Shown here piece after piece: positions 9,757 to 17,282 of a DNA stretch of 35,384 nucleotides (position 1 is its first letter; each line of letters starts with the position of its first letter). The notes under the pieces are model-generated. The model did no database searches. It saw only the letters and a list, made by a program, of their open reading frames with translations, and was not told the DNA's origin. The stretch is from positions 1 through 35,384 of IMG/VR virus record IMGVR_UViG_3300033146_002827; one strand, 5' to 3'. The translations under genes and the position numbers were made by a program. The stretch comes from a virus.

Positions 9757-11463
9757 ATGCAAAGAGTCTGATTATTAAATGGAGAAAATATTAATTACGA
9801 TAAAGATTTTACAGCCTCAATTTTAGAAAATATGACAGGCTGAATTATTGAATGATTTGATATTTCTGGAAGTGGGGCTAGTGCAGAAATAGAGGCAGGA
9901 AAAGCGTTAATTGAATGCGAAAGAACAAACGGAGAAAAAATAATGATATTTTTTGAGAATACCGCTAATATAGCAGTAGATATGAGCGGCACAAAAAAGG
10001 TTTATATCGAAGTAGATCAGTCTAAAATAGATGACGGATCTAGTAATAGTGAAGATGGGGCAGGGATCGGAGCAATAACAACTGATCCGAGTGCCTATCC
10101 TACTAAAAATTTTGTAAAATTGTTTGATGTGGTTGCTTGAACTCCGACAGATGATAGGCAAGTAGTAAAAAGCAGATTATTAAGGACAGGTTTAACAACA
10201 TGGAGAATGTTTTTAAGTGATAACGACGGTGACGAAATAGAAGTAGCTTTGTGACCAAATTGAACTGTTTGGACTTCGACAGGAACAACCAGTTTGCCAA
10301 ATTGGACAGCACCTAGTGTAAATATTGTTTGATTGGACGAAAAGACAAATGTTGTTGATGGAGATTATTTTCTCGTTAGTGATAGTGAGGATTTAGGAGC
10401 TAATAAGAAAGTTTCAAAAGAAAATATTTTAAATAATGTATCACTGGATAAAATAACGACAGTAGACACTACAACTATAGCTACTGGTCTTAGTACTGAC
10501 ACTGTAGTACAGGTTGCCTTAGATGGGTCTAATATGTCAGGGGAGGCAGTTGTAAAAATCGATGATGTTATATTTTGACAAATAAGTAGTGGGGAAAAAG
10601 ATTATTTTATTTGAGAAGCTGATTCTACTGTAAAAATAACAACGCAAGATATTTGATATAATGTCCCATGAATAACTTATCAAAAATCATTCTCTATAGG
10701 CTGACAAGATAGTGCCATGGAGGGGATGTCTTTTAAGTCAGATGGCACTAAAATGTATTTATTGGGAGATACTAATAATAAAGTTTATCAATATACTTTA
10801 AGTACAGCTTGGGATTTGGCAAGTGCTAGTTATGATAGTATCTCCTTTGCGTCTATAGATATACAGCCTTATTGATTATTCTTTAGCCCAGACGGGACTA
10901 AAATGTATATTTGCGGAATAAATCAAGATAGGGTACACCAATACACTTTAAGTACAGCTTGGGATTTAAGTACAGCTAGTTATGACAGTAAGAATTTTTA
11001 TACTTGAGGTCAAGAAGCCGTACCGTCCGCTTTGTTTTTTAAGCCAGACGGGACTAAAATGTATATTTGCGGAAATATTAACGATAGAGTTTACCAGTAT
11101 TCACTAAGCACCGCTTGGGATGTATCCACAGCTAGTTATGACAGTAAGAATTTTCAACTAACAAATATTAGTTGAGCAAGCTCTTTCTTTTTTAATTCTA
11201 CTTGATGAAAAATGTATGGGGCTAATCTAAGTGATGGTAATATGTATGAGTACGACTTGACTACATTTTGGGATGTATCCACAGCAAGTTATAATTCTGT
11301 AACAAAAAACCTTTCAACACCAGATGTTACTGCTATAAACTTTAGTACTGATTGATCATTGTTTTATATGTTATCTAAGAACACAGATGCCGTAACTCAA
11401 TGGGGTTCAAGCTGAGATAGTTACAATTGAACTGTTTTTACTTCTATTGTTAAAAACTATTAA
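9757..11463 (+). CDS. Tail tip protein with β-propeller-like repeats
   Basis: 568 aa. The N-terminal ~190 residues (MQRVGLLNGENINYDKDFTASI... then a strand-rich domain) look like an upper-baseplate/tail fibre anchor. From residue ~312 there are about five repeats near 52 aa each with the core 'SPDGTKMYICG...RVYQYTLSTAWDLSTASYDSKNF', typical of YVTN/SMP-30-like β-propeller blades. At the DNA level a 31-base stretch is duplicated exactly at 10888-10918 and 11044-11074, 156 bases (52 codons) apart. It probably contacts the host surface. Repeat number is a candidate for copy variation. Confidence 0.72.
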
Positions 11464-11466
11464 ATT

Positions 11467-12153
11467 ATGGAATTTAAAAAAACCTACCCAACACCAGTAG
11501 AACACACCAAAGGTACTAACACTTGCGATTATATTATTTTGCACCACACAGGTACAAAAGAGGGTACGATTAAAGGAGTTTTGAATGGTCTGAACAAAAG
11601 GGCTGATTATGCTAGTTGCCATTATTGCATTAATACTAACGGAGATATTTATAAAATAGGAAAAGATACGGATATTTTACGGCACGCTTGAAACTCACAG
11701 CGGTGATCAGTTTTTGGGTTAAATAGGCATTCTATAGGAATTGAAATTATTTGACCATTAAGTGACTGAAATTTTTCAGAAAAACAAAGGGAAAGTTTAA
11801 AAGAACTAGTGCTATATTTATTAGAAAAGCACGAGATCCCAATGGAAAATATTTTGCGACATAAAGATGTATCTTTAACTGGAAAATGGGATCCGTCAGA
11901 TACTTTATGGAATGAACACTTTAAAACTTATGCAGATTTTATTATTTGGTTAACTGAAAAAAGTCCAATGAGCAAATATTCAGAAATTTTAAAAGAAGAA
12001 AATGAGAGGGTAAAAGCTAAATTACTATTCTCAAAACACGAGGGAAATAAAACACTAACTGAACAAGAAGTAAAAGAGCTTATCGACATTGCTTTCTTGA
12101 GAGCAACGGAGCGTTTTCAAATTTATTTAGAGAATTTTTTGAAAAATATTTAA
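11467..12153 (+). CDS. N-acetylmuramoyl-L-alanine amidase (endolysin)
   Basis: 228 aa, Amidase_2 (PGRP-type) fold, which cuts the muramic acid-L-alanine bond of peptidoglycan with a zinc ion. Zinc site: H26 in 'ILHHTGT', H132 in 'RHKDVSL' and D142 in 'GKWDPSD' (the Cys/Asp ligand position). 'YASCHYCINTNGDIYKI' and 'AGNSQRGSVFGLNRHSIGIEIIGPLSD' are the usual middle motifs, with UGA at the conserved AGxS glycine. A helical C-terminal part (~160-228) has no recognised wall-binding domain. It ends the tail/late operon. Confidence 0.92.
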
Positions 12154-12227
12154 TTTGTGTTATAATTATTTCGGATCAAGTTTTTTTTCTTGCTAAAAAC
12201 CACCTACTATCTCAAGGGGTGGTTTTT
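12139..12227 (+). ncRNA. Predicted short RNA 1 with own promoter and terminator
   Basis: Inside the end of the amidase gene, TTGAAA (12139-12144), 16 bases, TATAAT (12161-12166) form a promoter. Transcription from ~12173 would give a roughly 55-base RNA with a CAAG/CTTG hairpin around a T8 loop (12178-12193) and an intrinsic terminator AAAAACCACC (12195-12204) / GGTGGTTTTT (12218-12227). No ORF fits. The terminator also ends the late operon, so the promoter might be fortuitous in this AT-rich DNA. Confidence 0.5.
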
Positions 12228-12255
12228 GGTTTATGGTGGACAGTTTAGAAAAGTT

Positions 12256-12366
12256 TTGATTTTTAAGGTTTTTATGATAAAATGTGTATACCAATATTCA
12301 CCTAGAGGAGAAATTCTGACGGGTGAATTTCTTTTTAAACCGTTATTTAAGACGGTTTTTTTATAT
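12256..12366 (+). ncRNA. Predicted short RNA 2 with own promoter and terminator
   Basis: TTGATT (12256-12261), 16 bases, TAAAAT (12278-12283) form a promoter with a start near 12290. The RNA would fold ATTCACC (12296-12302) with GGTGAAT (12322-12328), showing an AGAGGAG string in the loop, then end at a hairpin AAACCGT / ACGGTTT (12337-12358) with a T8 run. The product is about 75 bases. An AGGAG-bearing loop is unusual here since genes in this phage rarely use such a sequence. The RNA is a prediction only. Confidence 0.5.
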
Positions 12367-12392
12367 TTTGTTTAAAAAAGTTTAAAAAAGTT

Positions 12393-12421
12393 TTGCTTTT
12401 TGTTTAAAATTTTTCTATAAT
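12393..12421 (+). promoter_or_regulatory. Early promoter for the recombination genes
   Basis: TTGCTT (12393-12398), 17 bases, TATAAT (12416-12421). Upstream, GTTTAAAAAAGTTTAAAAAA (12370-12389) looks like an UP element and recurs before the promoters at 18605, 19661 and, in weaker form, 22939. It directs transcription into the Bet/RecT gene. Confidence 0.78.
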
Positions 12422-12440
12422 ATACCTAGTTTTTAAATAA

Positions 12441-12474
12441 TTCACATCAGCTATCAGCTCTAAGGATTTGTGAA
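12441..12474 (+). promoter_or_regulatory. Structured leader element before the Bet gene
   Basis: TTCACA (12441-12446) pairs with TGTGAA (12469-12474), enclosing the doubled TCAGCT-A-TCAGCT (12447-12459), where AGCT can pair with AGCT in a small inner hairpin. The element lies in the ~100-base 5' leader between the early promoter and the ATG at 12528. The leader then becomes U-rich (12495-12527) up to the start. A protein- or RNA-binding leader is a reasonable guess; no known riboswitch is recognised. Confidence 0.4.
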
Positions 12475-12527
12475 CTTATTAAAAAAACAACCAGTATTAT
12501 TTATTATTTTATTTATTTATTCAATTT

Positions 12528-13280
12528 ATGGGTAGTTTAGTGATAAAAAAGGAAATGTTGGAAAATATAGAGAAAATCACGGAGGGGGTTTATAGCCAAT
12601 GAGTAATAAACACCATCATTAAGACTAGTTTTCCGACATTACAGACGATCGAGCAAGTGATCGTAGCATTCCAGACGGCTAAGGAATATTGACTTGATCC
12701 AAAAATGAAAGAAATGTTTTCGTGGATAGATTATAAAGGCAATCTGGTTAACATAGCGAGTGCCTCTTGATTTATGAAGATTGCAAGAAGACAACCTTGA
12801 TTCATAAAAATTGAGGCTCATAGTGTTTATAAGGGGGAAGAATTTGAACTTAATACTGGCACAGGAGAAGTTAGCCACAAAATAAGCTTGGAGGCTAGGG
12901 CAGTGAACGGTGCTAATCCAATATGAGCTTATGCTAGACTAGAGATGGAGGGAAAATCTCCGCAGGTTAAATTCGTTAATTGGAACGATTATTTTATTGA
13001 ATCGACTAAACCAACTCAATGGTACAAGAAAAAAAGTGCCATGATAGAGAAATGTGGTTTGACCGTTATAGTTAGGCAAGCATTCGGATTAAGTGGATTA
13101 TATGGGGAGGAAGAGATGGATCACACAATGAGTGTTACAAGCGATGTGAACAATGAGGTTGATTTGGGGAAAGTAGATAACCAAATAGAAAAATTAGAAA
13201 AAGAAATTTTATCGAAAAATGAGTTATCTAAAAAAGAAAAAGAAGAGATAAAGGCAAAAGAGGCAGAAATTGTAAGTTAA
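12528..13280 (+). CDS. Bet/RecT-type single-strand annealing protein
   Basis: 250 aa. 'QVIVAFQTAKEYGLDPKMKEMFSWIDYKGNLVNIASASGFMKIARRQPGFIKIEAHSVYKGEEFEL' matches the Redβ/Bet family core (A..KA..LGLDP....I......G......+.D.....A.....), and 'STKPTQWYKKKSAMIEKCGLTVIVRQAFGLSGLYGEEEM' is the family's W-K-..M.....K.A...A.R.AFP...GLY..EE segment. The tail is a charged helix (residues ~205-250). The protein anneals complementary single strands in recombination. It is first in the early operon and sits next to a nuclease-motor fusion, in the place normally held by an exonuclease. Confidence 0.88.
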
Positions 13281-13310
13281 TATATTTCTTATTTTGTAAA
13301 ATATTTTTTT

Positions 13311-15365
13311 ATGGATTTTCATATAAAGAATGTAAGTTTTTCACAAGTTGGACAACTTATGAGAGATCCGTGACAGTGGGGATCTAATTACCTGTTAGGG
13401 CAGTGGGACAATACCACCTCAGTAGCACAGGCTACCTGAATTATCTGTCATAAATTTGTCGAACATTTAATTAGAACGAAAGGCGATGAAACCACTGCCC
13501 TCAAAAAAGCTTATGAATGTATTTACAGTACAGAGACAGAAACTTATTTGATAGATCCTTCTAATTTTAAAAAACCGATTGCAGATTGTACGCTAGACGA
13601 AATAAAAGACACATTCGGCACAAAAATATTGAACCTAGGGAAAGGCTCAATTAAAGATTTATTAAATAAAGTAAAAAGTGGGATTGATGGATATTTATGA
13701 GAAAAGGTTTATTATTGAGATATTTTAGGGGTCGAAAAAAAAATGATGTATGAGATTAGTGAAACAATTTTGGATAAAAAATTTGTTTTCCCGATCCCAG
13801 TAAAAGCCGTAGCAGATCTAGTGTGTAGAACGAAAGAACCGACACAATTAATAAACGCAAATAAAGAAGTAATAACAATACCAGCTGAATCAATCTACAT
13901 AGAAGACAATAAATTTAGTTCTAAATTTCAAGAGTTGAGTTTAGATAGTGCAAAGTTCTTTTTTCAATCGATGTTTTTATATTACACGACCAAAAGAGAA
14001 TATTGAGAGGCTCCGACTCATATAAATTTCAGAGTAACTAAATTGTCGAAAAATAGAGACGGTAGTTCACAGCAACAAGTTGTAACATACTTTTATTCAT
14101 GAGAAGATTTTGAGGTAGCTAAAACTGATTTTTGGCGTTATATGATCCGTTGGTTTGAATTAGTAAAGTTCTATCAAGATGGAGATTTAATTTTTAATGT
14201 TTTTGACTTTATAAATGGAGACGAAGCTTGGCAAAAACAAAAAGCGTATTATAGGGATATCGCAGTAGATCAATTACAGCAGAATATTTCAATTAGTAAC
14301 AGGAGTAGCGAAAAATGAAATAATTTTAGTGGTCATAATTTCAATTTAATGGATAAAGGGAAAGAAATAAAATGAGAGGTAATGACTGGCGAGATAGAGG
14401 TTGAAGATATTATCAGAACTAAGTTATTAGAATTTGGTTTGCCGATTCAATATGAGAGAACGAACAAAGGCTATTCTTACAATCAGATACTTTTTACGCC
14501 CTGACGAGGTGTCGAAATGAGAAAGTTAGAAGCTAAATTAAAAGAATTACAGCAAGCTACAGGATTCGAGCAGATAAGAATTGAAGCCCCTGTGCCAGGC
14601 ACTAAGTATATTGGGATTGAATACCCTAGATCTAACAGACAATATTTATCATTTAATAAATACAAGAAAAAGAAAAGAGGACTTAAAATACCAATAGGGA
14701 ATAATTTAGCTAAAAAAACTATTGAAATAGATCTTGCTGATTCTAACTATCCGCATTTATTGGTAGCGTGAACTACTGGATCAGGAAAAAGTGAATGGTT
14801 GAAAGTAGCAATAGAGAGCTTAATGGGCAAGTGTGAATTGTGGCTAATAGATCCCAAAATGGTTGAGTTCGCACGATATGAGGAGCAAGCAGACCTATAT
14901 CTAACAAATGAAATAAATGTGCTAAAATCTCTTAATGCCTTATTTATAGAAATGAAAAATCGTTATAGAATAATGAAAATGGAAGGAGTCAAAGATATTG
15001 ACCAATACAATAAAAAAAGGAAAGGAAAAATGAAAAGAATTGTTGTAATTATAGACGAATTTGGCGATTTAAAATTAAGCGTAGTAGGAAAAGATATAGA
15101 AATGTTAATCGAGCAGATAACAGCATTATGAAGAGCGTCTTGAGTACACATAATAATCGCAACGCAAAGACCCGACGTAAAAATAATTAATGGTAGAATA
15201 AAAAACAACATTGCTACTAGAATCTGTTTTAAAGTCGGTAGCGAGATCGATTCGAAAGTAATGTTAGGCAAAATGTGAGCGGAACAATTATCGGGTAAAT
15301 GAGATCTAATTTTAAAAGATTGAACAAAGCAAGAAAGATTACAAAGTTTTTATATCGAGAACTAA
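13311..15365 (+). CDS. PD-(D/E)XK nuclease fused to an FtsK-like DNA motor
   Basis: 684 aa in one frame with no UAA/UAG. N-terminal residues ~1-240 are a RecB/Cas4-type nuclease: 'GIICHKFVEHL' (H47), 'AVADLVCRT' (D169), 'IEDNK' (E198-K201) and Q219 in 'FFFQSMFLYY' follow the H, D, D-x-K, Q-xxx-Y order. From ~365 the protein is FtsK-like: 'PVPGTKYIGIEYPRSNRQYLSF', Walker A G487-S494 (first G is UGA), 'LWLIDPKMVEFARY', Walker B 'VVIIDEFGD' (D582, E583), 'HIIIATQRPDVKIINGRIKNN', 'MLGKMGAEQLSGKGDLIL'. There are no membrane helices or γ domain. It probably couples DNA translocation to resection beside Bet. Confidence 0.87.
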
Positions 15366-15384
15366 TATTTAATAAAAGAATAGT

Positions 15385-15413
15385 TTGATTTTGTCGGTTT
15401 AATTTGTTAAAAT
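15385..15413 (+). promoter_or_regulatory. Promoter of the solitary crRNA-like repeat
   Basis: TTGATT (15385-15390), exactly 17 bases, TAAAAT (15408-15413). The predicted start (~15420) lies just 6 bases before the Cas12a-type handle at 15426, so the RNA would carry the handle almost at its 5' end. Confidence 0.68.
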
Positions 15414-15425
15414 GTAGCCGTTATA

Positions 15426-15445
15426 TAATTTCTACTTTTGTAGAT
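15426..15445 (+). ncRNA. Solitary Cas12a-type crRNA handle (possible RNA anti-CRISPR)
   Basis: The 20 bases read TAATTTCTAC-TTTT-GTAGAT. TCTAC (15431-15435) pairs with GTAGA (15440-15444) and the AATT/T flanks match the pseudoknot part of the Cas12a handle. From known handles (FnCas12a loop TGTT, AsCas12a loop TCTT) this differs at one loop base only. No second copy exists in the window, no cas gene is near, and the usual 36-base repeat is not complete upstream. It has its own promoter. Bases after it (15446-15470) would be a spacer. It could mimic crRNA and trap host Cas12a, as solitary repeat units of other phages do, or act as a one-spacer guide. Confidence 0.7.
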
Positions 15446-15472
15446 AATAATCTATAAAACAAACATATTGCC

Positions 15473-15558
15473 CCCCATCACTTCGCCGTTGGTATTCTTA
15501 GTAATAAGATGTAAACCCAAACAAAAGAGGCAAATAAAAACTGTAGGTCGTGATGGGG
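15473..15558 (+). ncRNA. Structured RNA element, copy 1
   Basis: Closing stem CCCCATCAC (15473-15481) / GTGATGGGG (15550-15558). Inside are GCC/GGC (15485-15487 / 15529-15531), GGT/ACC, and a hairpin TCTTA-GTAA-TAAGA (15496-15509) with a GNRA tetraloop. A T-rich tract (15565-15570) follows the stem, so it may act as a regulated terminator ahead of the small gene at 15591. The inner 59 bases match copy 2 (15934-15992) with one difference, while the closing stem differs at two paired positions that remain paired. It matches no RNA family I recognise. Confidence 0.65.
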
Positions 15559-15590
15559 TTAAAGTTTTTTATTTATTTATTTATTGTTTT

Positions 15591-15893
15591 ATGGAAAAAT
15601 TCAATATAAAAGCAAATTGAGCAATTTATGTGGATAAAGAAGAAAATATAGGAAGAGTAAAGGATATTATTAAAATAATGGACAAAGATGAGTTTGAAAA
15701 TTATCTACCTAGTGATTTGATTAAACCAATGTCAGATTTTTGAAAATTGGGATATACTGGTAAATTTACTGATATTGATTTAGGAATATTACAAAAACTT
15801 TGTTTTAACGAATGAATTTTCATATTTTGTTTAGAAACTGAGTGGTTTGATAGCGGCAAATATTCTATTGATTATTATAAAGATAAAGAATAG
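15591..15893 (+). CDS. Unknown small acidic protein between the RNA copies
   Basis: 100 aa, 'MEKFNIKANGAIYVDKEENI', rich in D/E (calculated acidic by eye), no signal peptide, membrane span or known domain. Hydrophobic β-like segments (GIFIFCLETEWF) suggest a small folded domain. It follows structured RNA copy 1 by 32 bases and the Cas12a-type handle by 145 bases, and is followed by RNA copy 2. This place, and the size, are those of many anti-CRISPR proteins, but nothing in the sequence proves that role. The U-rich leader (TTTATTTATTTATT) replaces a Shine-Dalgarno. Confidence 0.75.
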
Positions 15894-15924
15894 ATTTGAT
15901 ATCCAGTTTCTAAAAATATTGAAC

Positions 15925-16012
15925 CCCTTTCACTTCGCCTTTGGTATTCTTAGTAATAAGATGTAAACCCAAACAAAAGAGGCAAATAAAAAACAGATAG
16001 AAGGTGAAAGGG
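15925..16012 (+). ncRNA. Structured RNA element, copy 2
   Basis: Closing stem CCCTTTCAC (15925-15933) / GTGAAAGGG (16004-16012), with the same interior as copy 1 including the TCTTA-GTAA-TAAGA hairpin (15948-15961). Relative to copy 1, the 4th and 5th stem pairs change C-G to T-A and A-T to T-A on both sides, which keeps pairing. The 3' part overlaps a 29-bp perfect inverted repeat (15972-16041) that is absent from copy 1. It precedes the small gene at 16060 by 47 bases. Confidence 0.65.
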
Positions 16013-16041
16013 CTATCTGTTTTTTATTTGCCTCTTTTGTT
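15972..16041. repeat. 29-bp perfect inverted repeat with 12-base loop
   Basis: Left arm 15972-16000 (AACAAAAGAGGCAAAT... to CAGATAG) is the exact reverse complement of 16013-16041 (CTATCTG... to TTTTGTT). The loop AAGGTGAAAGGG carries the 3' half of the closing stem of RNA copy 2, so loop and upstream strand would form a pseudoknot, or else the two folds exclude each other. Long perfect palindromes often come from template switching or mark processing, termination or replication sites. Confidence 0.85.
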
Positions 16042-16059
16042 AAAAAAAAATAATTATTT

Positions 16060-16296
16060 ATGATTGAAATATGAAATGAAATTTTAAGTAAAAAATTTAT
16101 TATTTATAAATTAATAAAAAATTGAGAAATATTAAGGGAAAAGTTGTCTAGTGATAGTTATAAAGTGACAAATAAATTAAAGGTAAATATAAAAAAGAAT
16201 TGTAGAATATTGTATAATTGAACATCAATTTATGTTAAAATTAGTGATTTAGAAAAATTTATTTTAATAAAATATAATATTTCAATTATTATTTAA
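16060..16296 (+). CDS. Unknown small protein after RNA copy 2
   Basis: 78 aa, 'MIEIGNEILSKKFIIYKLIK', basic, I/K/N-rich, with three UGA glycines. No domain is recognised. 'NCRILYNGTSIYVKISDLEKFI' suggests a small β/α fold. It shares the leader arrangement (structured RNA then ATG) with the gene at 15591, which hints at common control. AT content is high even for this genome, so certainty about its being expressed is moderate. Confidence 0.6.
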
Positions 16297-16314
16297 TTTT
16301 TTTTAAAAAAAAAT

Positions 16315-16998
16315 ATGCTTTCTCTTTGATACTGAATAATGCCAAATAGTATTTTATTTTGTGACAATTTAACTGATAAACAAAAGCTTTTATTCTGTTT
16401 AATTTCTAGTTTATGTGCCGAAAGATGATATTGTTGGGCAAGTAATTGATTCCTTGGAGGAAAGCTAAAAGCTCAGCCCCATACAATATCTAAAAACATA
16501 AGCAAACTTAAAGAATTATGATTTTTGGGAATAGATATTTGCGAGGAGAATAAGCGTATCATTAAAGTACTAGGGGGTGCGTCAAAAAAGGACAGGGGGG
16601 TGTCCTTAAAATGACAGGGGGGTGTCCTTAAAAGGACACATAATAATACAAGTAATAATACAAGTAATAATACAAGTAATAAGACAATAGAAAAAGAAAA
16701 AGAAACCCCCCCCACCAATTTTAAAGAATTTTCAGATTTTGTTGAATACTATAACGAATTAATGAGTACCCGCTTGAAGGGAACGACAGAAGCAAGAAAA
16801 AGATTTTATATTCGCAAGAAAACATTTAGCCTAGCAGAGATGAAGACTGCTTGTTATAATTGGTGTCATGATGAATGGATCAGGGAGAACCACTGATCTA
16901 ATATGATTTGATTAATCCGTAACGATGAGCAAATAAATAAATGGTTGAACAGAGTGGCAAAAATGGAAAAGAAAATACTAATGGCTGTAGGAACTTAA
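16315..16998 (+). CDS. Replication initiator (HTH, lambda O-like layout)
   Basis: 227 aa. Residues ~8-85 are a winged-helix region common in phage replication proteins: 'MPNSILFCDNLTDKQKLLFCLISSLCAERGYCWASNGFLGGKLKAQPHTISKNISKLKELGFLGI', i.e. start strand, helix ending in the conserved GYCWASN, recognition helix with ISKNISKLKELGF. Residues ~86-125 are encoded by DNA repeats (16573-16688). The C-terminal domain 'RFYIRKKTFSLAEMKTACYNWCHDEWIRENHG' resembles DnaD/replisome-organiser C-terminal regions. It would bind the internal iterons and load the helicase. No phage helicase or polymerase is visible in the window. Confidence 0.78.
16573..16638 (+). repeat. Three 22-bp iterons inside the initiator gene
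   Basis: Units at 16573-16594 (diverged), 16595-16616 and 16617-16638, the last two reading GGGGGGTGTCCTTAAAA-(T/A)GACA with one difference. The 22-base period is not a multiple of three, so the copies lie in different codon phases and conservation acts on DNA. Each junction forms GGACA-N-TGTCC dyads. This is the layout of the lambda origin within gene O. Confidence 0.72.
16641..16688 (+). repeat. AT-rich 12-bp direct repeats next to the iterons
   Basis: TAATAATACAAG occurs three times in tandem (16641-16676), then once diverged (16677-16688), coding Asn-Asn-Thr-Ser repeats. An A/G-rich run and a C8 tract (16705-16712) follow. Beside the iterons this is the expected form of a DNA unwinding element. 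Confidence 0.7.
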
Positions 16999-17010
16999 AA
17001 AATTTAAACT

Positions 17011-17271
17011 ATGCAAAAAATAACTGATAAACAAGTAATATATTTAGCCATTTTAATGCAAAAAGCTTTCTGAAAAGATAGGAAAAAAGCTTTAGAAACT
17101 TATTGAGTGGATAGCACGAAAAAATTAGAGGTTAAAACTGCTTGATATTTAATCAAAAAACTTTCTCCTGTATATTTTAATTGAGAAATAATCTCAGAAC
17201 GAGACGAAAAATTTGTTGTTGATAAAAAAAATGAGATTAAAGCTATCCGATTAGCTAATTTACCTTTTTAG
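17011..17271 (+). CDS. Unknown, GemA/DUF1018-like small protein
   Basis: 86 aa: 'ITDKQVIYLAILMQKAFGKDRKKALETYGVDSTKKLEVKTAGYLIKKLSP'. The pattern, a short helix with QV..L..L...., then 'D-R-x-x-L-x-x-x-GV-S-x-K-L-x-x-x-x-A-x-x-LI', resembles the small helical domain of GemA-type phage regulators and domains found at ends of phage recombination proteins. It lies between the initiator and the amino-methyltransferase. The resemblance is by eye only. Confidence 0.65.
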
Positions 17272-17282
17272 CAAAAAGAACA

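Noticed and set aside
12154-12527. Protein gene in the gap, such as the open frame 12190-12375
   Set aside because: The frame crosses two terminators and promoters and has low-complexity sequence without a family match.
14769-14771. UGA as tryptophan (code 4)
   Set aside because: At the FtsK Walker A, methyltransferase motif I and amidase sites glycine is invariant; Trp is written UGG elsewhere in the same genes.
15426-15445. A full CRISPR array at the Cas12a-type repeat
   Set aside because: Only one repeat, no second copy in the window and no cas genes; listed as a solitary repeat instead.
15473-15558. tRNA or tRNA-like gene in the structured element
   Set aside because: No T-arm (GTTCGANTC), no seven-base acceptor plus CCA and no anticodon arm in the right place.
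16573-16638. G-quadruplex in the G-rich iterons
   Set aside because: Only three long G-runs with ~16-base gaps; the pattern is better explained as iterons with dyads.
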